Source: CAYULW01 sp964445815 | GTDB taxonomy: Bacteria; Bacteroidota; Bacteroidia; Flavobacteriales_E; Vicingaceae | Reading direction: 5' to 3' | Assembly: GCA_964445815.1 (NCBI GenBank) | Contig: CAYULW010000002.1 | Coordinates: 496,001-560,000, forward strand | DNA length: 64,000 nucleotides | Part shown: piece after piece, positions 37,682-45,735 of the stretch | Layout of the letters: each line of letters opens with the position of its first letter | How positions within the stretch are numbered: the stretch's first letter is position 1 | Made by a program: the position numbers and the translations under genes | Notes under the pieces: generated by a model | What the model saw: the letters and a program-made list of their open reading frames with translations, nothing else | Told to the model about the DNA's origin: nothing | Database searches by the model: none

Positions 37682-37822
37682 GGAATCGGTTTTTAACTTT
37701 TTAGATAAATAACCTAGTTTGATGGTTTGGTTGGTGAGGGGGATCGGTGTTTGTCCTATTAAGCTTAAACTCAGAGAAAATAATATTAGTGAAATTTAAT
37801 GTAGTTACTCATAGAGTTTTAT

Positions 37823-38491
37823 TTAATATTTTCTATATTCCTGATATACGGCTTCATTCCAATTGCAAACACCTCCGTGATGTGAGCAGGTTCCTCTACC
37901 TGTTGAGTTTGAGGTTGTGCCATCACAGCAACGAGTGACATAGTAAGCTACTCTTTTTCTTATCGGATTGATTTTTTCATAAAGTACTTTAGCTTCAGAA
38001 TTCTTGTAAGCTATAGCTTGCGTTAAGTCGTCTACTGCTTCTTGCTTATTACCAAGTCTATTTTGGCATTTGGCACGTTCATAATAAAACCGCTGAGGCT
38101 CCTTTTGAATGAGTTCAGTGAAAAGAGAGATTGCCTGTTCGAATTCTCCGAGCTGATACAGGTAACTTGCTTTAAGTTTAATTAATGTGTCTGACTCTTT
38201 CCCCTTTGCGATTAGTAAAGCACTATCAAGGTAAACTACCGACTTACTTAGTTTCTTCTTTGTTTCGAAGGATGTCGCTCTTTTCTGATACAGAATCAGT
38301 TGATTGACTCTTGCTTCTTCTGCTTTTTGTATGCTGTCTCTTCTTCTTGCTTCTCTTTCTCTTACTTCCTGTTGTCTTAGATTTTCAAGACGTTGTTCTT
38401 CTTTAATTTGTCTAAGCTCCTCTTCGGTTGGTCCGCAACTAGAAATAAAAAGAAAGATTACTATTGTAATTGTTAGATAGATGTATTTCAT
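37823..38491 (-). CDS. TPR lipoprotein with C-terminal DUF3761 domain
   Basis: 222 residues from the Met at 38491, which begins a lipoprotein signal (YIYLTITIVIFLFISSCG). The longer frame upstream reads antisense-free shadow of the previous gene and is rejected. After a charged coiled coil (EEELRQIKEEQRLENLRQQE) come TPR-like helices (YLYQLGEFEQAISLFTELIQ, YYERAKCQNRLGNKQEAVDD). The end, CCDGTTSNSTGRGTCSHHGG followed by VCNW, is the DUF3761 Cys/His motif also found, truncated, in the neighbouring gene. Last gene of the 15-gene minus-strand run. Confidence 0.78.
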   Translation of the reverse strand: MKYIYLTITIVIFLFISSCGPTEEELRQIKEEQRLENLRQQEVREREARRRDSIQKAEEARVNQLILYQKRATSFETKKKLSKSVVYLDSALLIAKGKESDTLIKLKASYLYQLGEFEQAISLFTELIQKEPQRFYYERAKCQNRLGNKQEAVDDLTQAIAYKNSEAKVLYEKINPIRKRVAYYVTRCCDGTTSNSTGRGTCSHHGGVCNWNEAVYQEYRKY

Positions 38492-38502
38492 CGGTATAAA
38501 TT

Positions 38503-38748
38503 TTATCTGCAAAGCCAATAATCTACTCCACCGTGCCGTTAGCAAGCTCCTTGCCCGGTAGCATCGCTTCTTGAACCATCTTTGCACCTAGCTCCAACAA
38601 TATTTGGACTACCAGACTCACAACGATATTCAGTTGAATTCTGAGAGGAGTTGCTTTGATTGGTTGAGTTGTTGGGTTCTGTATTATCATCATCTGAACA
38701 AGCCAATAAACAGGCTGACAGGATGAGGAGGGATAGTATTTTTTTCAT
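38503..38748 (-). pseudogene. DUF3761 lipoprotein interrupted by an in-frame TAA
   Basis: Reads a 69-residue lipoprotein (signal SLLILSACLLAC, Ser/Asn-rich linker, RCKDGSRSDATGQGAC) and then TAA at 38539-38541. Beyond the stop, the same frame continues RHGGVDYWLCR and a second TAA at 38503-38505, exactly the missing end of the DUF3761 motif (CxDGxxSxxTGxGxCSxHGGV). The TAA replaces the codon where Ser is expected, a one-base change from TCA. Either a recent nonsense mutation, or the short form is made. Start is 5 bp after the upstream gene's stop. Confidence 0.75.
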
Positions 38749-38753
38749 GTTAA

Positions 38754-39155
38754 TTAGTTGTATTTAGTGTTGAATTTTTGTGAACTGCTGAATAGAAAAA
38801 TCAATCCATCTAGCCATGATAGGAACAGAGGGATAAAAGTCCAACAAAACAGTAGGTACAAGAATCCATAACCGTTTTGTCCGAGGTAAAATCGATGTAG
38901 ACCAAGCCCTCCAAAAAGAAAAGCTATAATTGCAGCCGTATATTTATTCTTAATACTTCTTGAATAGCTATTCTTAGCTCCGCTAATTTTTCTGCGATCG
39001 TAGAGACCTGTTCCGGGAATAGATGTATTCAAATAGGTTCCTCGTTTCCCTACATTAACACTTAATCCTTTTCCTCCTATAGTAGTACTAATACCCGATT
39101 TACTAAAATTAAGGTATACACCTGGAAGTATTTTTTTCCGTTTTCTGAATCGCAT
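38754..39155 (-). CDS. DUF4236-TM2 membrane protein
   Basis: 133 residues. The N-terminal half (FRKRKKILPGVYLNFSKSGI, GGKGLSVNVGKRGTYLNTSI, PGTGLYDR) is DUF4236; the C-terminal half (YTAAIIAFLFGGLGLHRFYL, GQNGYGFLYLL, SWLDGL) is a TM2 domain with its two helices. The fusion is common in bacteria; function unknown. Member of the packed minus-strand run, spacing 5 bp downstream and 11 bp upstream. Confidence 0.85.
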   Translation of the reverse strand: MRFRKRKKILPGVYLNFSKSGISTTIGGKGLSVNVGKRGTYLNTSIPGTGLYDRRKISGAKNSYSRSIKNKYTAAIIAFLFGGLGLHRFYLGQNGYGFLYLLFCWTFIPLFLSWLDGLIFLFSSSQKFNTKYN

Positions 39156-39166
39156 GCTATCTCTAT

Positions 39167-39382
39167 TTAACCGTTATGGCATGACTCTGAACAAATAGCA
39201 CATCCATCTGCATTTCTATATCCTCTACGTTTGGCTTCTGCTATAGCTCCATCACAACTGTAAAACATTCCCAGATATTCATAGTTAGTTAGTCGATTAT
39301 AATATTGACAATCTTCACTATGCACTTCGTTATGCCCTCCAGGATTGCTATTTGTGTTTTTGTTTATTCTATATTTTTTCAT
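39167..39382 (-). CDS. Small Cys/His-rich protein, possible metal-binding
   Basis: 71 residues, basic, without a signal peptide. HNEVHSEDCQYYNRLTNYEY, FYSCDGAIAEAKRRGYRNAD and GCAICSESCHNG give five Cys and three or four His positions in a layout I associate with small Bacteroidota proteins of the form 'HEVH..C...YLG.F..C..A...AK..GY.NADGC..C...CH'. Zinc binding is likely but inferred. Role unknown; embedded in the packed run. Confidence 0.65.
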   Translation of the reverse strand: MKKYRINKNTNSNPGGHNEVHSEDCQYYNRLTNYEYLGMFYSCDGAIAEAKRRGYRNADGCAICSESCHNG

Positions 39383-39400
39383 TTCGATTTTATTTAATGT

Positions 39401-40048
39401 TTATGCTTCAATCAGATACCACTTATCTAATCTCTTTATTAATCTTATTGTTACTAACTGACTTGAATTTTCTCCAATTGCGATTTCAAAATCAGCTTCA
39501 TTATCTGTCTGCCTCAGCTTATTCATAATTCGTCCAAAGGAAAAAAGCCCGTTCCAATTTTCTTTTGATTGATTATCTTGAATTTCAACCAAGCATAATT
39601 TTAGAACAGTTTCATTGCATTCTCCGTAGGGATCTGATAAATGCCGTAACTTTTCGTAATCAGCGGTTTTAGCGGCATAAAAAATATGCTGAATAGTACC
39701 TTCTGGAGTCTCTTGAAATTCAAAAGATTCAAATAGACCGGATAGTGAAATTTCTCTTCCTATTCTTTCAATGGAAGCTTGTAATCCGTTAATAATATCC
39801 TGTTGAGCTAGAAGTTGTTTTCTCTTTGTTGAAGAGGAACGACCTAGTTGGAACTGATTGATTTTCTTAAGTTCAAGTTCTGCCTTAACTAAGTCGGCTT
39901 TAACATTTGCAAGATGGTTGTTTAGGTAGTCTATTTTTAAAGACTTTCCAACTTCAACTTTTTCAAAGTGAATTCTTTTTTGTTCTTCATTATTTGAACA
40001 AGAAATTAAAATGGAAGTAATGAGTGCTATTATTATCGTTTTATTCAT
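39401..40048 (-). CDS. Lipoprotein of unknown function
   Basis: 215 residues with a lipoprotein signal (IIIALITSILISCSN), a coiled coil at about 40-95 (NVKADLVKAELELKKINQFQ), and a C-terminal alpha/beta region (GTIQHIFYAAKTADYEKLRH ... VTIRLIKRLDKWYLIEA) that resembles NTF2-like or DUF4878-type folds, which often end with an '..W.L..' strand. No firm family. Probably anchored in the envelope with the vWA-like and nuclease lipoproteins upstream. Confidence 0.6.
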   Translation of the reverse strand: MNKTIIIALITSILISCSNNEEQKRIHFEKVEVGKSLKIDYLNNHLANVKADLVKAELELKKINQFQLGRSSSTKRKQLLAQQDIINGLQASIERIGREISLSGLFESFEFQETPEGTIQHIFYAAKTADYEKLRHLSDPYGECNETVLKLCLVEIQDNQSKENWNGLFSFGRIMNKLRQTDNEADFEIAIGENSSQLVTIRLIKRLDKWYLIEA

Positions 40049-40118
40049 TTGATTTAATATCGCTTTGTAATTTGATTATACTGTACATATGATTTGTCGC
40101 ATTCTTCTATCTCTAGGA

Positions 40119-40370
40119 TTATATCCACGTTGATAGGTAGACTGATCTGCTAAGAATTTTAACATCAGTCATTAAATCAACTGTATAAAGCCTCCAATGT
40201 GGGTGTGATCTACTATGGCTGTAACCTCCAACCCACCATGCCGATAATGAAAGATTTCCGGTGTCTTTATGAATTCCTAAGGTAAATGGATCAACTTCCC
40301 TACGGTATCCGTCATATATAAATGAAATTACATTCCTGTCTTTAATCGCTTTGCATATTAATTCTCTCAT
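40119..40370 (-). CDS. Stand-alone WYL-like domain protein
   Basis: 83 residues. LICKAIKDRNVISFIYDGYR, REVDPFTLGIHKDTGNLSLS, AWWVGG and WRLYTVDLMTDVKIL follow the WYL-domain pattern (ligand-sensing SH3-like domain common in defence-associated regulators), but without an HTH. Such isolated WYL modules may bind nucleotides or act as regulators; that role is inferred. Member of the packed run. Confidence 0.6.
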   Translation of the reverse strand: MRELICKAIKDRNVISFIYDGYRREVDPFTLGIHKDTGNLSLSAWWVGGYSHSRSHPHWRLYTVDLMTDVKILSRSVYLSTWI

Positions 40371-40400
40371 ATTGTTAATTTCATAATCGTCGCTATTATT

Positions 40401-40538
40401 TTAATCACCCTTTTTATGATCGTGTTTCTTTAAAGGTTTGTACTTTTCTTTCTTTTCAGGTCTAACCCGTCTTCTTTTATCCAATGAACCATCCTCTTTC
40501 TTCGGTTTTGGGCCGGGTTTTATTGCTTCTGTTTTCAT
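40401..40538 (-). CDS. Small, highly basic protein
   Basis: 45 residues from the Met at 40538 (KTEAIKPGPKPKKEDGSLDK ... KKHDHKKGD). A longer frame upstream overlaps the Cys-rich lipoprotein gene and is unlikely. Almost only Lys, Arg, Pro, Glu and Asp: probably disordered and possibly nucleic-acid binding. Coding status is uncertain but spacing (37 bp after the preceding stop) fits the operon. Confidence 0.45.
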   Translation of the reverse strand: MKTEAIKPGPKPKKEDGSLDKRRRVRPEKKEKYKPLKKHDHKKGD

Positions 40539-40575
40539 ACTTTTTGATTTAAATGTTAAATTGTTTTGGTTTACT

Positions 40576-40752
40576 TTATCCATCACAAGCGCAGCCAGGA
40601 GGCTCATGACATGTTTTATTTTTATCTATACAACTATCTCCACAGGCTTTACCTACGGTACATGTTTTACAACAAGAACTATCATCTTTATCACAACTAG
40701 TTATTGATAAAATCATGATTAATAGTATTATTGAAAGAATTGATTTTATCAT
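40576..40752 (-). CDS. Cys-rich 58-residue lipoprotein
   Basis: A short gene read as a signal (KSILSIILLIMILSITSC) with a lipobox Cys, then CCKTCTVGKACGDSCIDKNK and TCHEPPGCACDG. The motif GKxCGxSCIxxxxTCHxxxGCAC is one I recognise from many small bacterial secreted proteins. Eight Cys after the lipobox suggest disulfides or metal binding. The start at 40752 directly abuts the stop of the nuclease gene (40753), so the pair is probably coupled. Confidence 0.75.
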   Translation of the reverse strand: MIKSILSIILLIMILSITSCDKDDSSCCKTCTVGKACGDSCIDKNKTCHEPPGCACDG

Positions 40753-41547
40753 TTATTTAAATTTTAATAGTTTGCTTTCTAGTTTTTCTTCTGCTTTATT
40801 CTCTATACGTTCAAAGAAATCAAGCCCCGATTGCCTTTCAAGTTCGTTCACTGTCAGTTGATAATTGGAGAGCGGTGGCTGATATCTTGAAGTAGTATTC
40901 TCCATTTTAAAAGCAAAAACTTTTCTCAACTTAGGGAAGAAAGCAATCTTATAAAGTTGATCCGGTACGCCCACTTTATTCTCTCCTATTGAGTTAGGAG
41001 CTTCGTTAAACAATGCTCCGGTAATCACAAATGCCTCACAATTGCAGACTAACACTTTTTGACGAATGGCTTCTTCCAAGTATTTCCACCCATAGCGATT
41101 CAATTCTTTTAATTGAGGAGAGACGTTACTATAGTAGAAGGTTTCATTTTTAAGGCGTTGACTATAGACGAAATCCCCGGCAGGTACATAATGCCCTCTA
41201 TCGTATCCACTTTTATAATAATCCGACCTTTCAGCGGAATACTTATCAATCCGTTGATCTACTCTGAAATCAGGGCTTTCTTTTCTCGAAGCTCGAACAC
41301 CACTACTATCTTTTAATTGGTTAGGTGTGATTCGGTGGATACTATAATCGGGAACCCTTTTCAAGCTATCGAATTGAATCAAGTAACCTTCATAAGTAAG
41401 AAAGCTCTCAATTGGATCAAGTTCGTACAACAAGTGAGGGTTCTTAGAAATTGCTCTGGTAGATTCTAAGACCAATTGTTTTGATGAGCAAGAAGTAATA
41501 ATGATAACCAATACACTCAACAGTAGATGATGTGTTTTCTTATTCAT
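40753..41547 (-). CDS. DNA/RNA non-specific endonuclease (NucA/EndoG-like) lipoprotein
   Basis: 264 residues with a lipoprotein signal (LLLSVLVIIITSCSS). The beta-beta-alpha-metal core is clear: DRGHYVPAGDF, with the His as general base, then FYYSNVSPQLKELNRYGW with the metal-binding Asn, and VITGALFNE. This is a sugar-non-specific nuclease that would act outside the cytoplasm on extracellular or incoming DNA/RNA. The upstream vWA-like gene overlaps its start by 8 bp, and a Cys-rich lipoprotein gene abuts its stop. No dedicated inhibitor gene of known type is nearby; the Cys-rich lipoprotein is a candidate. Confidence 0.9.
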   Translation of the reverse strand: MNKKTHHLLLSVLVIIITSCSSKQLVLESTRAISKNPHLLYELDPIESFLTYEGYLIQFDSLKRVPDYSIHRITPNQLKDSSGVRASRKESPDFRVDQRIDKYSAERSDYYKSGYDRGHYVPAGDFVYSQRLKNETFYYSNVSPQLKELNRYGWKYLEEAIRQKVLVCNCEAFVITGALFNEAPNSIGENKVGVPDQLYKIAFFPKLRKVFAFKMENTTSRYQPPLSNYQLTVNELERQSGLDFFERIENKAEEKLESKLLKFK

Positions 41548-42433
41548 TAGGAATAAACTTTTTTAGGTTATAGTTCAATTGATTGTGATCCGAAAAGCGT
41601 TTATATACTTTTCCTTCAATGTTCATTTTATTCATCCAGTCTTTCCAGAAATGACTTAGCAAATCAAACTCATGAGGATTTTTATTCGTTTCTCTTGGTT
41701 CAATTTCCATGAGCGTAATGGACACATCTCTAAAGTCAAAGTTCTCAATAGGTAAAAATCCCATCTTTTTCGACTGATAATACTTCATCCAGTTGGTAGG
41801 GTGTTTTCTAAGTATTTCGAAATTGGACCAATTGATTTGTGTTCCTTTTGGTCGATTAACAGATACTTCAGGATCAAAAGCTAAGTAACCGTCTGTTAGA
41901 ATGATGATTTTATTTTGATACCCTCCTTTTCTATGATAAGTAGGGTATTGATCTTTGAGCCAAGTATAAATATCTGCACCTGAATCAGCCTTTTTGATGG
42001 CTTCTCGATACAACAGGTTACAATTTTCAGCTACCTCTTTTTGCTTCTTTTTATATTTAGGGTGAGTCATTTGGTCTTCCATATCGATACTCAGCTTATC
42101 AATGAAGTCAAAACTCTCGAAGGAAGGATTTGCTTGGTCTGCAAATACAATGGATAGTTTATCTCTAGAAACCATGTAGCCAAATTGCTTTTGACGCTCG
42201 CCAAAAACACTCAATAGATTTTGAATCACAATTTGGTCTCGTTCTGCCTGCATAGGATGTTTTATTGTATCAATCCGATTTGATAGATCGAGAAGTACAA
42301 CGACATTTAAAGGTTGAATACTATCGAGGTAATTTACCGATTGGTCAGTGTTTTCATTGATTCCCTTTTCTTCGGAGATACACCCCAAGGCAAAAAGAAA
42401 CAGTATTATAGGCCAATGTTTTAATGCTTTCAT
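41540..42433 (-). CDS. vWA-like lipoprotein
   Basis: 297 residues with a lipoprotein signal (HWPIILFLFALGC). NVVVLLDLSNRIDTI resembles the first strand and MIDAS loop of a von Willebrand A domain in modified form (DxSxR rather than DxSxS), and KIIILTDGYLAFDPE matches the later TDG MIDAS motif. vWA domains mediate metal-dependent protein contacts. It overlaps its upstream neighbour by 4 bp and the nuclease gene by 8 bp. Likely scaffold on the periplasmic face. Confidence 0.75.
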   Translation of the reverse strand: MKALKHWPIILFLFALGCISEEKGINENTDQSVNYLDSIQPLNVVVLLDLSNRIDTIKHPMQAERDQIVIQNLLSVFGERQKQFGYMVSRDKLSIVFADQANPSFESFDFIDKLSIDMEDQMTHPKYKKKQKEVAENCNLLYREAIKKADSGADIYTWLKDQYPTYHRKGGYQNKIIILTDGYLAFDPEVSVNRPKGTQINWSNFEILRKHPTNWMKYYQSKKMGFLPIENFDFRDVSITLMEIEPRETNKNPHEFDLLSHFWKDWMNKMNIEGKVYKRFSDHNQLNYNLKKFIPNE

Positions 42434-43704
42434 CTTTCAGTTCTATTTATTGGATCGTTGGAGATAGTAGCCAAGAATTCTTCAGTTATTCCCATAATTT
42501 CTTCGCTTCTTCTTGCTAGATCGTTCTTCCCAACTACTTGGCTTAAGAATGAGTTCCAACCAATTGCAAAAGCATTAATGCTACCTTTCATTCTACTTGC
42601 ATCATAAACATTCGTATCAAGCTCTTCTTCTTTCGCTTTATAGGCAGTTTCACAGTTAGTAATCTGTTCACTAAAATCACTAATTTGATTTTTGATGGTC
42701 TCGATTTCCCTTTTCAGAAAACGAATTCTCGAACTCTTTTCACGAATAGCTACTTTAGAAGGTCTTAACTTCTCTTTTTCTTTCAAAACAAAGCTGAGTA
42801 CTAGCCCCCATATAATGTAAACAGCAAATCCTGCTGCAATGATGATATAGAAGGGAACCTGAGTCCATACCATATTAAAAGACCACGGTATTTCTACCAT
42901 ACCAATCTCATATTTAGCAATATTGATTTCTTCAACTATTTGGTAAGCCAAAAAAGCATCGAATAGTAGAGTGAAAATGAAAAGTCCTACAACCTTTCCG
43001 TATTGTTTGGTTTCTTCAAATTTGTGAATGAGATAGCCCAATGCTATAAACATAGAAGTACTCACAACAAGAAATACAGAACCAATCCAACCATATTCTG
43101 CATGCGTTTTCGGAATTGCTTTAAGGTTTACAATAGTGGGTAAGAAAATGTCTCCTGCCTTCAACCCTTCCATTAACGCTGCTTTAACATCATAGATAAA
43201 AGCGCTGTAAATAACCGAAGTGTAAAAAATAACCAAGTAGGCTGTAAGTGCAGTTAAAATGATACTACCCATGATAAATGCAATAGGATCAACCCTCTCT
43301 TTTAGTTGACTTGAATCAACCTTTTCTCCTCCTTTTATCAAATGAATCTCTTTTTGTAGTTGCTCAATGTTTTCTTTGTATTGCGCTATCTGTTTCGACC
43401 CATCTACTTTCTGACTTTCTAGCTTTTCTATCTTTCCTTTGAGACCTATAATTTCTTGGCGTAAGCGCATTCTCCTTGACTTTTCTCTTTCGTCAAACTC
43501 ACGATTTTCTTGAATAACCATCACGTAAATTCTCTTCAACCAAAGTTTAAATGAGATGACAGCACCTTGGGCTTTCCCTGCTTCCAGCACCCCCATTTTC
43601 TGATAATTCTTTTTTCTCGTGCTTTCAGTGGTTTCTGAAGCTTCATTAATTGGTGGATTGCCACTGTCCCCTTCTACATTTAGCTTAAATAGTTCTGCCT
43701 TCAT
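42430..43704 (-). CDS. Coiled-coil multi-TM protein of unknown function
   Basis: 424 residues from the Met at 43704 (KAELFKLNVEGDSG), 4 bp after the TerB-like stop; an in-frame Met 13 codons earlier would overlap that gene by 35 bp. A cytosolic N-terminus with a coiled coil (residues about 80-125), about five membrane helices (IAFIMGSIILTALTAYLVIF, WIGSVFLVVSTSMFIALGYL, VVGLFIFTLLFDAFLAYQIV, FYIIIAAGFAVYIIWGLVLS), and a second coiled coil after them. No family recognised. The likely membrane hub of the gene set. Confidence 0.7.
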   Translation of the reverse strand: MKAELFKLNVEGDSGNPPINEASETTESTRKKNYQKMGVLEAGKAQGAVISFKLWLKRIYVMVIQENREFDEREKSRRMRLRQEIIGLKGKIEKLESQKVDGSKQIAQYKENIEQLQKEIHLIKGGEKVDSSQLKERVDPIAFIMGSIILTALTAYLVIFYTSVIYSAFIYDVKAALMEGLKAGDIFLPTIVNLKAIPKTHAEYGWIGSVFLVVSTSMFIALGYLIHKFEETKQYGKVVGLFIFTLLFDAFLAYQIVEEINIAKYEIGMVEIPWSFNMVWTQVPFYIIIAAGFAVYIIWGLVLSFVLKEKEKLRPSKVAIREKSSRIRFLKREIETIKNQISDFSEQITNCETAYKAKEEELDTNVYDASRMKGSINAFAIGWNSFLSQVVGKNDLARRSEEIMGITEEFLATISNDPINRTER

Positions 43705-43708
43705 TTCT

Positions 43709-44125
43709 TTAATTAGGTTGAGTTGAATTATCCTTAATCTCATCTAAAATCTCCTCTAGACTAGCTTTTGCTTTAGTTCTTTCAAGAAGATAATCAGCAA
43801 TTTCTTCTGCATCCTCCTTTTTGAATTTACATTGAACGATGAACTTTAGTAGTAGGTCTTTTTCTTCTTTTACAACTTTGCCATCTGCCCAAATAATCAG
43901 ACATAAATCGAATAGAAGTTTAACCTTGTCTTTAAGTTCTTTAGGAGGTTCAACCGATGTAGCTTTAATATTACTTTGCAGCTCATCTATTTCAGCTTTA
44001 GTAATCCCCTTTTCAAGCCCCATTTCATAAATAAGAGTCAATTCATTAATATCAATATTTGAGTCAGCTAGAGCCATATTCAATAAATCGTTTAAATGGT
44101 TCAGGGTATTTAACTTTTCACTCAT
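43709..44125 (-). CDS. TerB-like protein
   Basis: 138 residues, all-helical. LNHLNDLLNMALADSNIDIN and LFDLCLIIWADGKVVKEEKD show the TerB pattern of paired helices with acidic metal-binding motifs. TerB domains are membrane-proximal metal-binding modules recurrent in stress and phage-defence gene sets. It overlaps the PH-like gene by 8 bp. There are no TerC, TerD or TerZ genes here, so classical tellurite resistance is unlikely. Confidence 0.75.
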   Translation of the reverse strand: MSEKLNTLNHLNDLLNMALADSNIDINELTLIYEMGLEKGITKAEIDELQSNIKATSVEPPKELKDKVKLLFDLCLIIWADGKVVKEEKDLLLKFIVQCKFKKEDAEEIADYLLERTKAKASLEEILDEIKDNSTQPN

Positions 44126-44564
44126 CTTCAGTTTTTTTTATGTTCGACTCTTGTATGATGGCAGCTTCTATTTTATCAATGAAGTCTAATATTGTGGCGT
44201 GCTTCATTCCTTTGGTAAGCAGGTTGATTTTTGACCCTCCAGCTGAGGCTATGGTGATAAAGTGAGTTTTGCTGAGAACGAAAAGAACAATAAATACAAT
44301 TCCAATAACTCCCGAACCTATTGCCCATTCAGCTTCATTTTCTATCATTAAGAAAAAAGCTCCCCCTAAACCGAGTATAGCAAGGAAGAGATAAATATTC
44401 TTTCTCCTAGAAATCATAAAGATTGAACTGATGTTTCTTAATAAAATAGAAGTCAACATTCCATTACCGGATGACCCAACTACTTTTCTAAGCCGATGAC
44501 TGGTCAAAGTAATTTCCTTATTCGAACTTGTTATGATTATCTTTTCTGTTTCAAGTAATTGCAT
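44118..44564 (-). CDS. Two-TM protein with PH-like flanks
   Basis: 148 residues. IIITSSNKEITLTSHRLRKV before, and THFITIASAGGSKINLLTKG after, a pair of membrane helices (NIYLFLAILGLGGAFFLMIE, WAIGSGVIGIVFIVLFVLS) look like the split bacterial PH-like domain interrupted by a helical hairpin. I infer the fold from strand pattern alone. It sits between the envelope protein gene (16 bp gap) and the TerB-like gene (overlap 8 bp). Confidence 0.6.
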   Translation of the reverse strand: MQLLETEKIIITSSNKEITLTSHRLRKVVGSSGNGMLTSILLRNISSIFMISRRKNIYLFLAILGLGGAFFLMIENEAEWAIGSGVIGIVFIVLFVLSKTHFITIASAGGSKINLLTKGMKHATILDFIDKIEAAIIQESNIKKTEDE

Positions 44565-44580
44565 TTTTTTAATAGTTTAT

Positions 44581-45735
44581 TTAAATAATTGACCATTTAC
44601 CATATTTAAATTTTAGCTCATATTCCTCTATTGGCAGAAAACCGTAGAGTTCCATTTGTCTGATTTTATAATTATTCGTTTGCTCAGAACAATTAAGGTT
44701 TACCCTTACATCTCTTACGTTCTCTTTAAATACCACCTTCACTTTATAATGGTCATCCCTTATGTGCTGAAGATTAGCAATAGAAAATTCAATAGGCTCA
44801 GAATTGGTCATGACATAATCCAATTGGTAATTTGGAAAATTGCTGTGACTCAATTCATAAATAACACAGTTTTCAAATTCATGCTTTTTGTAAGGCGCAA
44901 TAATCTTTTCAACTTCATTTATACCAGCTGCTATTAGATTTTTTCGGAAGGAAATTTGACGATACAAGCTCTCAAATATGAACTCGTTGCGATACCTATT
45001 TTGAGCAACAGCAAAAGGGGAAAATTTATCTAGAAGGTCAGCTAAGCTAACTACTGACTTTCGTTGCCATTTTAAATAATTACCCTGCATTTTCTTCTCA
45101 AATAGTTCTATTTGTTCATAAATTAAACGCTGAACTAAGGGTTTCGAAATTGGAACTAAAGTATCTTTAAGATGTAGCACAATAGGAGTCTTAATGTTCT
45201 TCCAGTATAGTGCAGTATCAACTCCATTAACACGTATAACAATTAAAAATGAATCAGAATTCAGGTTCTTAGCATTTAGTTGAATAGAAAATTGCCCTAA
45301 GCGATTAGTAATGGTTTTAAAATCATGGTGTGGCAAACTAATTGTTGCACCCTGAAGTGGTTTTTGCCCCAGGTAAATATTGCCTTCAACTACAGGTGAA
45401 TTGCAAACGGAACCCTGAACTACCGGTATGAAACCAACAGAGAAAACAAATAGAAAAATCCCGATTACGACAAGACCTCTCACGTTTAATTTTCCATAGC
45501 TCCATTTACGGGATAAACCGGAAAATAACCCTGCAATACAAAAAGCAAGTGTGAACAGAATTGTAATCTTTTGAAAGTAGGTTGGACACGATAATACTAC
45601 AGCCAAGATTATAACCCCTACTGCAAGAAAAAGACAAATAGAAATTAAAAATTTATCATTTACCTCGTCTACCTTCTCCACAATATTATTCGTCAGGTTA
45701 ACTACATCAGCTGCTATTTTTTTAACTCCTATCAT
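44581..45735 (-). CDS. Envelope protein with carboxypeptidase-regulatory-like domain
   Basis: 384 residues: three membrane helices (residues about 28-50, 55-75, 83-107), then a beta-sandwich of the carboxypeptidase regulatory-like type (NIYLGQKPLQGATISLPHHD, FKTITNRLGQFSIQLN), and a C-terminal ~220-residue part without known motifs. The beta domain should be periplasmic. It overlaps the first gene of the run by 4 bp. Confidence 0.7.
   Translation of the reverse strand: MIGVKKIAADVVNLTNNIVEKVDEVNDKFLISICLFLAVGVIILAVVLSCPTYFQKITILFTLAFCIAGLFSGLSRKWSYGKLNVRGLVVIGIFLFVFSVGFIPVVQGSVCNSPVVEGNIYLGQKPLQGATISLPHHDFKTITNRLGQFSIQLNAKNLNSDSFLIVIRVNGVDTALYWKNIKTPIVLHLKDTLVPISKPLVQRLIYEQIELFEKKMQGNYLKWQRKSVVSLADLLDKFSPFAVAQNRYRNEFIFESLYRQISFRKNLIAAGINEVEKIIAPYKKHEFENCVIYELSHSNFPNYQLDYVMTNSEPIEFSIANLQHIRDDHYKVKVVFKENVRDVRVNLNCSEQTNNYKIRQMELYGFLPIEEYELKFKYGKWSII

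Noticed and set aside
38492..38587. N-terminal extension of the TPR-DUF3761 lipoprotein
   Set aside because: It overlaps the 3' end of the upstream lipoprotein gene in another frame; the Met at 38491 starts a proper lipoprotein signal.
40539..40607. Longer start for the small basic protein
   Set aside because: It would overlap the Cys-rich lipoprotein gene; the Met at 40538 gives the uniform basic protein.
43709..44125. Classical tellurite resistance operon
   Set aside because: Only a TerB-like gene is present; no TerA, TerC, TerD, TerE or TerZ.
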